Below are positions 35,249 to 43,910 of a stretch of 64,000 bases of DNA, piece by piece. Made by a program: the position numbers and the translations under genes. The stretch is from Pseudomonas sp. LS.1a (GTDB taxonomy: Bacteria > Pseudomonadota > Gammaproteobacteria > Pseudomonadales > Pseudomonadaceae), in contig NZ_CP092827.1 of NCBI RefSeq assembly GCF_022533585.1, positions 3,078,001 to 3,142,000 on the forward strand. The letters run 5' to 3'. Below the pieces are notes generated by a model. It worked only from the letters and a program-made list of their open reading frames with translations. It was not told the DNA's origin and ran no database searches. Positions within the stretch are counted from its first letter, which is position 1; each line of letters starts with the position of its first letter.

Positions 35249-36676
35249 TCACCACTGGCGCTTGTCCGGCCTGGTCAGCCCCAGCTTCTCGATCCGGTAA
35301 CGCAGCATGTCCCGCGACAGCCCGAGCATGCGCGCCGACTTGGTCACGTTCCAGTCCGTGCGGTCCAGGGTCTTGCAGACCAGATCGCGCTCCATGTCCG
35401 GCAGGCTGGTGCCGAGCTCCGGTTCGTGCCGGGGCATTTCGAACACCGCAGGCGCCGCCTGCTGCACCAGCGGCTCGTCGATCAGGGTCATGCACAGGTT
35501 CAGCTGATGCGCCTGTACCACCTCGTTCGGTGCCAGCAGCACGGTCTGCTCCAGCATGTTGCGCAGTTCGCGCACATTGCCTGGCCAGCTGTAACCGAGC
35601 ATCAGCTTTTCCGCCTCGGCGCAAAAGCGCAGGTTCGGTTTGCCATAACGCCGCCCATGATGGGCCAGGAAATGCCGCGCCAGAAGCAGCACGTCCTGCC
35701 CGCGGGAATACAGGCGCGGCACCTTCAGGGCAATGATGCGCAGGCGGAAGAACAGGTCGCGGCGGAACTTGCCCTGCTGCACCATCTGCTCCAGGTTGCA
35801 GTTGGTAGCACTGATCACCCGCAGGTCGACCTTGCGCTCCTTCACCGCGCCGATCCGGCGGATGCTGCGGTCTTCCAGCAACTTGAGCAGCTTGGCCTGC
35901 AGCACCAGGTCCATCTCGCCAATCTCGTCGAGGAACAACGTGCCGCCATCGGCAGCTTCCACCAGGCCCACCCGGCGCTCCTTGGCATCGGTAAAGGCGC
36001 CCTTCTCGTGGCCGAACAGTTCGGCCTCCAGCAGGTTGGCCGGGATCGAGGCGCAGTTGAACTCGATGAACGGCCCCTTGCTGCGCGACCCATCGAAGTG
36101 CAAGGCACGGGCCACCAGCTCTTTACCGGTACCGGTCTCGCCTTCGATCAGCACCGGTGGCAAGTCGTCGCTGGCCATGCGCCGCTCGGCATCCAGCACC
36201 TGGCGCAGGGTGTGCTTGAGGGTGAGCATCGCCGGTGATTCGCCGATCAACGCCTGCAAACCGGACTTCTGCGCCTCGCGCTCCTGGTAGAACGACAACG
36301 TGCGCTCCATGCGTTCAGCGGCCAGCGCCTTGTCCAGGGTCAGCTTTAGTTCGGCCAGCACCACCGGCTTGCTCAGGTAATGGAAGGCACCCTCCTTCAT
36401 TGCCTGCACGGCATCTTCGACATTGCCATAGCCGGTCATCATGATCACTTTCAGGTTCGGTACCTGCGCCACCAAGGTGCGCAGCAGGTCGTGCCCGCTC
36501 ATGCCCGGCAGCGAGTTGTCGGTCAGCACCGCATCGGGCTGGGCCCGCTTGATCTGCTCCAGCGCCAGCTCCGCGCTGTTGCATACGGTGACCTCGAAGC
36601 CCTTGAGGCTGAGGTAGGTGCGAATGTTGTCGGCGAGAATTTCATCATCCTCGACTACCAGGATGCTGTGCTCCAT
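35249..36676 (-). CDS. Sigma-54 dependent response regulator (NtrC type)
   Basis: 475 residues. Receiver with Asp10/Asp11 and phosphoacceptor Asp53 ([11 protein letters not shown]); AAA+ domain with Walker A GETGTGKE (179-186) and Walker B TLFLDE (about 246-251); Fis-type HTH near the C-terminus ([17 protein letters not shown]). The sigma-54 contact loop reads GAFTDA (226-231) in place of the usual GAFTGA. Its start lies inside the 3' end of the histidine kinase gene (32-bp overlap), so the two are a co-transcribed pair. Related to DctD/AlgB-class regulators; signal and targets unknown. Confidence 0.9.
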   Translation of the reverse strand: MEHSILVVEDDEILADNIRTYLSLKGFEVTVCNSAELALEQIKRAQPDAVLTDNSLPGMSGHDLLRTLVAQVPNLKVIMMTGYGNVEDAVQAMKEGAFHYLSKPVVLAELKLTLDKALAAERMERTLSFYQEREAQKSGLQALIGESPAMLTLKHTLRQVLDAERRMASDDLPPVLIEGETGTGKELVARALHFDGSRSKGPFIEFNCASIPANLLEAELFGHEKGAFTDAKERRVGLVEAADGGTLFLDEIGEMDLVLQAKLLKLLEDRSIRRIGAVKERKVDLRVISATNCNLEQMVQQGKFRRDLFFRLRIIALKVPRLYSRGQDVLLLARHFLAHHGRRYGKPNLRFCAEAEKLMLGYSWPGNVRELRNMLEQTVLLAPNEVVQAHQLNLCMTLIDEPLVQQAAPAVFEMPRHEPELGTSLPDMERDLVCKTLDRTDWNVTKSARMLGLSRDMLRYRIEKLGLTRPDKRQW

Positions 36677-38138
36677 GGTCCCCTCCCGCTGCGATATTGA
36701 ATGTGAGGCTTACGCGGGTTCCTTCCTCTTCGCGGCTGCTCAGGCTGACCGAGCCGCCAAAACGTTCCATGATGCGTTTGACCAGGGCCAGGCCTACGCC
36801 GAGGCCGCCCTGCTTGGTGGTGTAGAACGGCTTGAACACCATCCGTTCCTGCTGTTGGCTCATGCCCTTGCCGGTATCGCTAAGGACGAATTCGGCACGC
36901 TGCCCATCCTGCGCATTGACCTGGGCGCGCAACATGCCGCCTTCGGGCATGGCTTCCAGGGCATTGGAGAACAGGGTGTTGAGAATTTGCGTGAGCTGTA
37001 GCGGCTGGCTGGCCACCCATTGTGACCCGGGCCCTTCGTAGCAGAAACGCACGCCGTTGCGTTCGATCTGCTGGGCGAAGGCCAGGTGGGTATCCTCTAT
37101 GGCCGTCACCAGGTCTACGGCCTCGGCCTCGTCACTGGTCGGGCGCAACGACACCAGCAGGTCCCGCACCCAGCGCGACATGCGGTCGACCTGGCTGATG
37201 ATGTCGGTGATGTTCTTCTGCGCCGCGGGGTTGGCGATTTCCTGGGCCAGTTCGGCGCTGGAGCGAATGTTGGCCAGCGGGTTGCGCAAGCTATGCGCCA
37301 CCGCCGAGGACATCTCGCCCAGGGCCACATAGGTTTCACTGGCCACCAGCCGGTCCTGCTGCAAGTGCAGCAACTGCGCCGCGCGGCGCACGATCCAGAA
37401 CAGGCCGAAGTAGATCAGCGCCCCGCCCACCAGGGTCGAGGCCCAGATCAGCACGTAGCCGCGCTGGATGCGCCGGACCAGGTCCTGCGGCTCCTTGTAG
37501 ATTTCCACCATGGCCAGCACCTGCTCACCTTGGCTGTCGAACAGCGGGATGTAGTTCTCGATGAACAGATAGCGTGGCTCACGCTGGAACTTCTGCTCTT
37601 CGCGGTCATCCTCGGCCTGGTGGTAGCTGGCCGACACCGCCTTGCGCGAGCGGAAGGCGCGGTCGAGGTCGCCATCAGCCTCGATGCGCTCGCCAATCAG
37701 CTCCGGGTTGGTCGACCAGACGATGGTGCGGTCGCGGGCATAGACGTTGGCCAGCAAGATGTCCGGCAGGTGCTCGACATGGTCGAGGAACTCGACCCGG
37801 GTCGATTCGGCCAGCGCCGGGGTGAACTGCAAGTGCTGCTGGTCCAGGCGCGCGTCAAGCAACTCGCCCATGGTGGTGCCCGGCGGCAGCTGCGAATGGC
37901 GCACTTCGGCCTGGGCCATAGCCTGAATGAACTGGGCGGTGAGCATGGCATCGCGCTCGACGCTGTCGCGTACCACGAAACGTGTCGACACATAACCCAG
38001 CCCGCCCGCCACCGAAGCGATGATCAGCAGGCTGATGACCGAAAACCAGCGCAGCAGATTGAATTCGCGCAAGGGCACGGCCACACCGGCGGCTGTAGTA
38101 CTGGCGTTGTCGGGAACTTTGTTTTCCAGCATCTGCAT
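36645..38138 (-). CDS. Sensor histidine kinase partner of the sigma-54 regulator
   Basis: 497 residues: TM1 (about 35-58), periplasmic sensor region, TM2 (about 215-238), HisKA with EMSSAVAHSLRNPLANI and an ATPase domain with SDTGKGM and GGLGVGLALVK. Paralogue of the kinase at 38426-39895, sharing the REFNLLRW-like start, the VEIYKEP linker and the SSAVAHSLRNPLA box. An ATG at 38132 is an alternative start. Confidence 0.9.
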   Translation of the reverse strand: MQMLENKVPDNASTTAAGVAVPLREFNLLRWFSVISLLIIASVAGGLGYVSTRFVVRDSVERDAMLTAQFIQAMAQAEVRHSQLPPGTTMGELLDARLDQQHLQFTPALAESTRVEFLDHVEHLPDILLANVYARDRTIVWSTNPELIGERIEADGDLDRAFRSRKAVSASYHQAEDDREEQKFQREPRYLFIENYIPLFDSQGEQVLAMVEIYKEPQDLVRRIQRGYVLIWASTLVGGALIYFGLFWIVRRAAQLLHLQQDRLVASETYVALGEMSSAVAHSLRNPLANIRSSAELAQEIANPAAQKNITDIISQVDRMSRWVRDLLVSLRPTSDEAEAVDLVTAIEDTHLAFAQQIERNGVRFCYEGPGSQWVASQPLQLTQILNTLFSNALEAMPEGGMLRAQVNAQDGQRAEFVLSDTGKGMSQQQERMVFKPFYTTKQGGLGVGLALVKRIMERFGGSVSLSSREEEGTRVSLTFNIAAGGDHGAQHPGSRG

Positions 38139-38357
38139 CGCATGCTTCCCGCGCAGGTCGTCCGTTCAGAAATGCATCAAGGCTACGAACAGTAGCCAAT
38201 TGATAGCACTCCACCCGTGCAGCCGCAGCTGCCATTTTGTCGTGTGTTGCGCTCTGCCTGGTCCATTGCAAGAACTCCGCCAGCCATCTGACAAATCCTT
38301 TTTATTGTTATTTTTCAATCATTTACAAACAATTCATAAATTAACATGGAGGAACAA

Positions 38358-38378
38358 CCCCCACATTTGGGGGTTTTT
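38358..38378. terminator. Hairpin with T-run in AT-rich gap
   Basis: CCCCC(ACATTT)GGGGGTTTTT. In the plus direction it looks like an intrinsic terminator, but no plus-strand gene precedes it; in the minus direction it is 48 bp past the orphan kinase stop and has a weaker T-run. The surrounding gap (38139-38425) is AT-rich, unlike its neighbours, and shows no gene. Confidence 0.45.
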
Positions 38379-38425
38379 ACCCAAAAAACATAATTTCTTT
38401 ATAATCAATAAGATATATGCATTAA

Positions 38426-39895
38426 TTAATGTAAATCATGAGTTTTGAACAATCGGAAACTCAACAAAACCCGGGTGCCATGGCCTTCACTGCTGCTGAG
38501 CCGGACGGTGCCGCCGAAACGTTCCATGATGCGCTTCACCAACACCAGGCCTACACCCAACCCTCCCTGCTTGGTGGTGAAGAAAGGCCGGAAGGCCATG
38601 CGCTGCTGCTCCTCGTTCATGCCTTTGCCGTTGTCGGACAGGCGCAGGGTCAGGCTACGCCGGTCATGGCGCACCACCTCGACCCGCAACCGCCCACCCT
38701 GCTCCATCGACTCCAGGGCGTTGGCGATCAGGCTGCTGAAAATCTGCCGCAGTAACGCCGGGTGCCCCAGTACCTGCACCGCGGGTAACGGTTGCAGGTC
38801 CAGGCTCACGCCGCTGCGCGCAAGCGGCACCGCATAGGTCTGCAGGCTTTCCTGCAATGCCAGCGGCAAATCCACCGCCACTGCCTCATCGTTGAGCGGG
38901 CGCAATGACTGCAACATCTGGCGAATCCACTGCGACATGCGGTCGACCTGGCTGATGATGTCGTTGACATTGCGCTGCGCCGGGCCATCGTCGAACGCCT
39001 GGGCCAGTTCGGCACTGGAACGGATGCTGGCCAGCGGGTTGCGCAGGCTATGGGCCACCGCCGAGGACACCTCACCCAGTGCCTCGTAGGTTTCGTTGTT
39101 GATCAATCGCTTCTGCTGCACCGCCAGCAGACGCGCGGCGCGGTGCATGATGCCGTACAGGCCGACGAAGACCAGGCCGGCGCCGACGGTGATCGCCAGC
39201 CAGATCAGGATCAGGCCATGCTCGATGCGCTCGATCAGGTCATGGGGCTCCTTGTAGATCTCGACCATCGCCGTGACCTGCTCACCATCAGCATCGAACA
39301 GCGGAATGTAGTTCTCGATGAACAACTGCTCAGGTGGGCTGACGAACTTCTGCTCGGCGCGGGCCTGTTCGAAGTTGTGGTAGCTGGCCGAGACTCGCAT
39401 CTTGTACTCGAAGGCCTGCTCCAGGTCTTCGTCGCCTTCGATCAGCTTGCCAACCAGCGCCGGGTTGCTGGACCAGATCACCGTCCGGTCCGGGGCATAG
39501 ATGTTGGCCAGCAGCATGTCGGGCAGGTGGGCGATGTGGTCGAGGAACTCGCCACGCGCCCTGCGCCGGGCGTCCGGGTCGACATCAAGCAGGTTGGCGC
39601 GGTCGGTGCGCGGATCGAGCAGTTCACCCATGGTGCGCACATTTGGGATCGACACATGGCGCACTTCGGCATCGGCGATGGAGGTGATGAACTGTGCGGT
39701 GAGCAAAGCATCGCGCTCGATGCTCTCGTCGATGATGAAACGGCTGGAAATCAGACCCAGCCCGGCCGCCACCGAGAGGATGATGGCCAGGCTGACCCAG
39801 GCGTACCAGCGCAGCAGGTTGAACGGCTTGCGTGGGGTGGCCAACTCGCTACCGGCAAGTACTTCCATAGTGTCGGAACGAGGGGCGATGTCCAT
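38426..39895 (-). CDS. Orphan sensor histidine kinase, paralogue of neighbour
   Basis: 489 residues: TM1 (about 26-48), periplasmic sensor, TM2 (about 210-235), HisKA EVSSAVAHSLRNPLASI, ATPase with SDNGKGM and GGLGVGLVLVK. Highly similar in layout and in motifs to the kinase at 36645-38138, but with no receiver gene of its own. GGAG 6 bases upstream supports the ATG at 39895 over a GTG at 39907. It may feed the same sigma-54 regulator. Confidence 0.88.
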   Translation of the reverse strand: MDIAPRSDTMEVLAGSELATPRKPFNLLRWYAWVSLAIILSVAAGLGLISSRFIIDESIERDALLTAQFITSIADAEVRHVSIPNVRTMGELLDPRTDRANLLDVDPDARRRARGEFLDHIAHLPDMLLANIYAPDRTVIWSSNPALVGKLIEGDEDLEQAFEYKMRVSASYHNFEQARAEQKFVSPPEQLFIENYIPLFDADGEQVTAMVEIYKEPHDLIERIEHGLILIWLAITVGAGLVFVGLYGIMHRAARLLAVQQKRLINNETYEALGEVSSAVAHSLRNPLASIRSSAELAQAFDDGPAQRNVNDIISQVDRMSQWIRQMLQSLRPLNDEAVAVDLPLALQESLQTYAVPLARSGVSLDLQPLPAVQVLGHPALLRQIFSSLIANALESMEQGGRLRVEVVRHDRRSLTLRLSDNGKGMNEEQQRMAFRPFFTTKQGGLGVGLVLVKRIMERFGGTVRLSSSEGHGTRVLLSFRLFKTHDLH

Positions 39896-40070
39896 GGCGG
39901 ACTCCACAACTGGGCACCTTCAGAAGGTTATAGCCCACAGTTGGGGAAACCATCGGGTTAGCTTGGCGGCATCCGCCGAAGGGTATTGTTTCCTTCTCTT
40001 TTTTTGCGAGTGCGCCTGCCAGGTAGAAAACCCAGATGCTGGCGCGCTCCCACAGGGAAAGTTGCAAAGA

Positions 40071-40655
40071 CTAATCACCCACCACCCCCTGCAACCTGCG
40101 GTACTCCCGCAGCACATTGGGCACATAGCGCCGGGTCTCGGCGAACGGCGGTACCCCGCCACGGCGCAGTACCGCGTCAGGACCGGCATTGTAGGCCGCC
40201 ACGGCCAAGGTGATGTCATTGTCGAACAAGTTGAGCATGCGCTTGAGGTAGCGGGCCCCGCCTTGCACGTTGTCTTCCGGGTCCAGGCGGTTTTCCACGC
40301 CCATCTCGCGGGCGGTATCCGGCATCAGTTGCATCAACCCCACCGCGCCCGCCGGTGAACGGGCTTTGGGGTTGTAGCCGGACTCGGCCTTGATCACCGC
40401 ATGCAGCAACGCCGGGGGCACATCGTGGGTGCGCGCCGCGGCGGCGACCAGCTTGGCGTACGGACGGCCGGTTATAAGCTGCGCATTGGCGGGGCCGGCC
40501 AAGGTCTTCGACTCGCTGATCACCGTTTCATAGAGGCGCCCGGGTCGATGGACGTTGGTCAGTATGTAGCTGCCTTTGGCATCGATGGAAATGTACACAT
40601 CGGCCTGGGCAGCACCTGCCACCAGCCAGATCAAACCGAGAATGAGTCCACGCAT
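40071..40655 (-). CDS. Lytic transglycosylase, SLT family
   Basis: 194 residues: signal peptide (to about residue 18), a short N-terminal DUF4124-like strand region (VYISIDAKGSYILTN), then the SLT domain with catalytic Glu91 in AVIKAESGYNPKARS and the motifs GAVGLMQLMP and AAYNAGPDAVLR. Cleaves peptidoglycan in the periplasm. Lies back to back with gspG; enzymes of this kind often open the wall for secretion machines or pili. Confidence 0.9.
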   Translation of the reverse strand: MRGLILGLIWLVAGAAQADVYISIDAKGSYILTNVHRPGRLYETVISESKTLAGPANAQLITGRPYAKLVAAAARTHDVPPALLHAVIKAESGYNPKARSPAGAVGLMQLMPDTAREMGVENRLDPEDNVQGGARYLKRMLNLFDNDITLAVAAYNAGPDAVLRRGGVPPFAETRRYVPNVLREYRRLQGVVGD

Positions 40656-40838
40656 GTCGGTCGCCTCTTCGTGGTCCCCAATGTTGGGGAATATGCCCCG
40701 GAAAATCCGCGGTCAATGACCACGACGCAAGCACTGTGCCGCTTTCCGTACCGCATGCTGCAAGGCCCCGAGGCAGGCGTGCACGGCTGTTGCATGGGGC
40801 CTGCAAAAGCTTGTCCCCATGCAGCGGAGGGCTTCACC

Positions 40839-41264
40839 ATGCAGCGCAGAACCAACCCCCAACATGGTTTCACCCTGCTTGAACTCCTGGTGGTGCTGGT
40901 AGTGCTCGGCCTGCTGGCCGGTATCGTCGCGCCCAAGTACTTCAGCCAGCTCGGTCGCTCCGAGGCCAAGGTGGCGCGGGCGCAAATAGAGGGGCTGAGC
41001 AAGGCCCTGGACCTGTACCGCCTGGAAGTCGGCCACTACCCCAGCAGTGAGCAAGGCCTGCAGGCCCTGGTGGTTGCCCCCAGTGGCGAAGCCCGCTGGA
41101 CCGGCCCGTATTTGCAGAAGGCCGTGCCGCAGGACCCGTGGGGCCGCCCGTACATCTACCGGCAACCCGGCGAAAATGGCGGCGAGTACGACCTGCTGTC
41201 GATGGGCAAGGATGGCCAGCCCGGTGGCGATGGGGAAAACGCCGAAATCACCAGCTGGCAATAG
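40839..41264 (+). CDS. gspG: Type II secretion major pseudopilin GspG
   Basis: 141 residues. Prepilin leader MQRRTNPQHG followed by FTLLELLVVLVVLGLLAGI with the conserved Glu at position 5 of the mature chain; then the GspG-specific LEVGHYPSSEQGLQALV and QDPWGRPYIYRQPGENGGEYDLLS (calcium-loop region). GGAGGG 7 bases before the ATG at 40839. Followed by gspF only. Confidence 0.93.
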   Translation: MQRRTNPQHGFTLLELLVVLVVLGLLAGIVAPKYFSQLGRSEAKVARAQIEGLSKALDLYRLEVGHYPSSEQGLQALVVAPSGEARWTGPYLQKAVPQDPWGRPYIYRQPGENGGEYDLLSMGKDGQPGGDGENAEITSWQ

Positions 41265-41275
41265 GGGGAGCGGCC

Positions 41276-42466
41276 ATGCGCTACAGCCTCAAGGCCCTGG
41301 GCAGGCAGGGTGTGGTGCAGTTGCAGATCGACGCCGAGGACGCCGACCAGGCCCGCCGCCAGGTCGAGGACCAGGGCCTGCGCGTGCTCAGCCTGCGTGG
41401 CCACGGCGGCGCCTTGCGCGGCATGGCCTGGCGCCGCGAGGCAAGTTTTGACCTGGTACTGTTCAGCCAGGAACTTTCGACCCTGCTCAACGCCGGCCTG
41501 CCGCTGATCGATGCGCTGGAGAGCCTGGCGGAAAAGGCACCCGCAGCCGCAACGCGCAAAGTGCTCGCCGAGCTGGTCCGCCAACTGTACGAAGGCCGCT
41601 CGCTGTCCCAGGCCCTGGGCCAGCAGCCACGGGTGTTCCCACCGCTGTACGTGGCGCTGGTGCAGTCCAGTGAGCGTACCGGCGCGCTCGGCGACGCCCT
41701 CGCCCGCTACATCAGCTACCGCCAGCGCCTGGACCTGGTACGGCAGAAACTGGTGGGTGCCTCGGTCTACCCGTTGCTGCTATTGCTGGTGGGCGGTGGC
41801 GTGGTGCTGTTCCTGCTTGGCTACGTGGTGCCGCGTTTCAGCCAGGTATTCGAGGGCATGGGCTCCGAACTGCCCTGGCTGTCACGGTTACTGATGCAGA
41901 TCGGCCTGTTCCTGCATGCCCAGCAGCTGCCGCTGGCGCTGGGCAGCCTTGGCGCGGTCACGGCGCTGTGGCTGCTGCGCCGCCAGCCACGGGTGCGGCG
42001 CTGGGCTTCCTGCCAGGTCCGGCGCCTGCCGGCACTGCACCAACGCCTGATGATGTACGAACTGGCGCGCTTCTACCGCTCGCTGGGCATCCTGCTGCAA
42101 GGTGGCATCCCCATCCTCACCGCCATGGGCATGGCCCGTGGTTTGCTCGGCAGTGCTGCAGCCCAGGGCCTGGAGCAGGCCAGCCAGCGGGTCGGCGAAG
42201 GGTTGCCGCTGTCCGACGCGCTGGAGGCCGGGCAACTGGTCACGCCGGTATCGCTGCGCCTGCTGCGGGCCGGCGAGCAGTCCGGCAACCTGGGCGAGAT
42301 GCTGGAGCGCTGCGCAGACTTCCATGACCAGGAAATCGGCCGCTGGGTGGAATGGTTCGTCAAGCTGTTCGAACCGCTGCTGATGACCTTCATCGGCCTG
42401 CTGATCGGCCTGATCGTGATCCTGATGTACATGCCGATCTTCGAACTGGCCTCGAGCATTCACTGA
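41276..42466 (+). CDS. gspF: Type II secretion inner-membrane platform protein GspF
   Basis: 396 residues with two T2SSF domains (about 70-192 and 272-394), each with SLSQAL- or LPLSDALE-like motifs, and three membrane segments; GspF/PilC family. GGGGGAG 5 bases before ATG 41276. No gspE, gspD or other pseudopilins follow, so it must work with a machine encoded elsewhere or be a relic. Confidence 0.93.
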   Translation: MRYSLKALGRQGVVQLQIDAEDADQARRQVEDQGLRVLSLRGHGGALRGMAWRREASFDLVLFSQELSTLLNAGLPLIDALESLAEKAPAAATRKVLAELVRQLYEGRSLSQALGQQPRVFPPLYVALVQSSERTGALGDALARYISYRQRLDLVRQKLVGASVYPLLLLLVGGGVVLFLLGYVVPRFSQVFEGMGSELPWLSRLLMQIGLFLHAQQLPLALGSLGAVTALWLLRRQPRVRRWASCQVRRLPALHQRLMMYELARFYRSLGILLQGGIPILTAMGMARGLLGSAAAQGLEQASQRVGEGLPLSDALEAGQLVTPVSLRLLRAGEQSGNLGEMLERCADFHDQEIGRWVEWFVKLFEPLLMTFIGLLIGLIVILMYMPIFELASSIH

Positions 42467-42538
42467 AGCGCCAGGCCCCAGGCTGCCGCGCGCACAGGTT
42501 ACACGGCGCAAGGCCTGGGCCCGACACATGCCCAAGAT

Positions 42539-42568
42539 CGATGATTGATCCACACATATCATTCATCG
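42539..42568. promoter_or_regulatory. Imperfect palindrome upstream of mexE
   Basis: CGATGA (42539-42544) and TCATCG (42563-42568) flank a nearly symmetric interior (TTGAT...ATCAT). 89 bp before the mexE start. It could be the site for a regulator of the pump; I could not fit the MexT consensus here. Confidence 0.45.
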
Positions 42569-42656
42569 TGATAATAACCTTCGGCCCGTTCGATTCGTGC
42601 ATCACGCGCAACACACTCACACTCCGCCCACTACTAATACATTGGCGGAGTTCTCC

Positions 42657-43898
42657 ATGGAACAATCACTCAAACCCTTGCGCTTCCCCCTCGCTGCCCT
42701 GGCAGTGGTGGTGATCAGCGCTTGCGGTCGAACCCCCGACGCGGTGCAGGCTCCCGCCGCGCCGAAGGTCAGTGTGGCCAAGGTGATCGAGCAACCGATC
42801 AACGAATGGGATGAGTTCACCGGCCGCCTCGAAGCCCCGGAAACCGTCGAGGTGCGGCCACGGGTCTCCGGCCAGATCGACCTGGTAGCCTTCACTGAAG
42901 GCGCCCAGGTCAAGAAAGGCGACCTGCTGTTCCAGATCGACCCACGCCCGTTCCAGGCAGAGGTCCGCCGCCTCGAAGCCCAACTGCAGCAGGCCAAGGC
43001 CACCGCCATCCGCAGCGCCAACGAAGCCCGCCGTGGCGAACGCCTGCGTGACAGCAACGCCATTTCCGCAGAACTGGCCGAATCGCGTAGCAGCGCCGCC
43101 GCCGAAGCCCGCGCCGGGGTCGACGCGATCCAGGCCCAGCTCGACCTGGCACGCCTGAACCTCAGCTTCACCCGCGTTACCGCCCCCATCAGCGGCCGTG
43201 TCAGCCGCGCACAGTTCACCGCCGGCAACATCGTTACCGCCGATGTCACCCCGCTGACCAGCGTGGTTTCCACCGACAAGGTCTACGCCTACTTCGACGC
43301 CGACGAGCGCGTGTACCTCAAGTACACCCAGCTGGCCCGCGAAGGCCAGCGTGGCCAGAGCACCCCGGTGTACCTGGGCCTGACCAACGAAACCGGCAAC
43401 CCGCACCTGGGCCAGATGAACTTCGTCGACAACCAGGTCAACCCGCGCACCGGCACCATCCGTGGCCGTGCGGTGTTCGACAACAGCGACGGCCAGTTCA
43501 CCCCGGGCCTGTACGCACGCCTGAAACTGGTGGGCAGCGCCCAGTACCAGGCCGTACTGATCAACGACGAAGCCGTAGGCACCGACCTTGGCAAGAAGTT
43601 CGTGCTGGTCATGGACAAGGACAACAAGGCCGCCTACCGCGCCGTGGAGCTGGGGCCGAAGCTGGAAGGCCTGCGCATCGTGCGCAGCGGCCTGGGCAAG
43701 GACGACCGCATTGTGGTCAAGGGCCTGCAGCGCGTGCGCCCTGGCTCACCGGTCACCCCGGAAGAGACACCGATGGCCAGCGAACAGACCCTCGCCGCCC
43801 TCGCCCAGCAGCGCCAGGCCCTGGAGGCCAGCAACCCGGCGCCGAAGGTGGCGGGCAACAACGTGAAAGTCGCCAGCGCCCAGGCGCCACGCGGTTAA
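42657..43898 (+). CDS. mexE: RND efflux periplasmic adaptor (MexE-like)
   Basis: 413-residue lipoprotein; lipobox VVISAC with Cys23. Membrane-fusion domains: barrel-sandwich/lipoyl start FTGRLEAPETVEVRPRVSGQ, coiled hairpin LRDSNAISAELAESRSSAAAEA, and beta-barrel. Connects the pump MexF with the channel OprN. GCGGAG 6 bases upstream supports ATG 42657. The MexE assignment over MexA-type relatives rests on similarity of recalled sequences and operon partners. Confidence 0.9.
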   Translation: MEQSLKPLRFPLAALAVVVISACGRTPDAVQAPAAPKVSVAKVIEQPINEWDEFTGRLEAPETVEVRPRVSGQIDLVAFTEGAQVKKGDLLFQIDPRPFQAEVRRLEAQLQQAKATAIRSANEARRGERLRDSNAISAELAESRSSAAAEARAGVDAIQAQLDLARLNLSFTRVTAPISGRVSRAQFTAGNIVTADVTPLTSVVSTDKVYAYFDADERVYLKYTQLAREGQRGQSTPVYLGLTNETGNPHLGQMNFVDNQVNPRTGTIRGRAVFDNSDGQFTPGLYARLKLVGSAQYQAVLINDEAVGTDLGKKFVLVMDKDNKAAYRAVELGPKLEGLRIVRSGLGKDDRIVVKGLQRVRPGSPVTPEETPMASEQTLAALAQQRQALEASNPAPKVAGNNVKVASAQAPRG

Positions 43899-43910
43899 GG
43901 GACCACACCG

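Noticed and set aside
42467..42656. MexT nod-box before mexE
   Set aside because: I could not fit ATCA-N5-GTCGAT-N4-ACYAT; only a different palindrome is visible.
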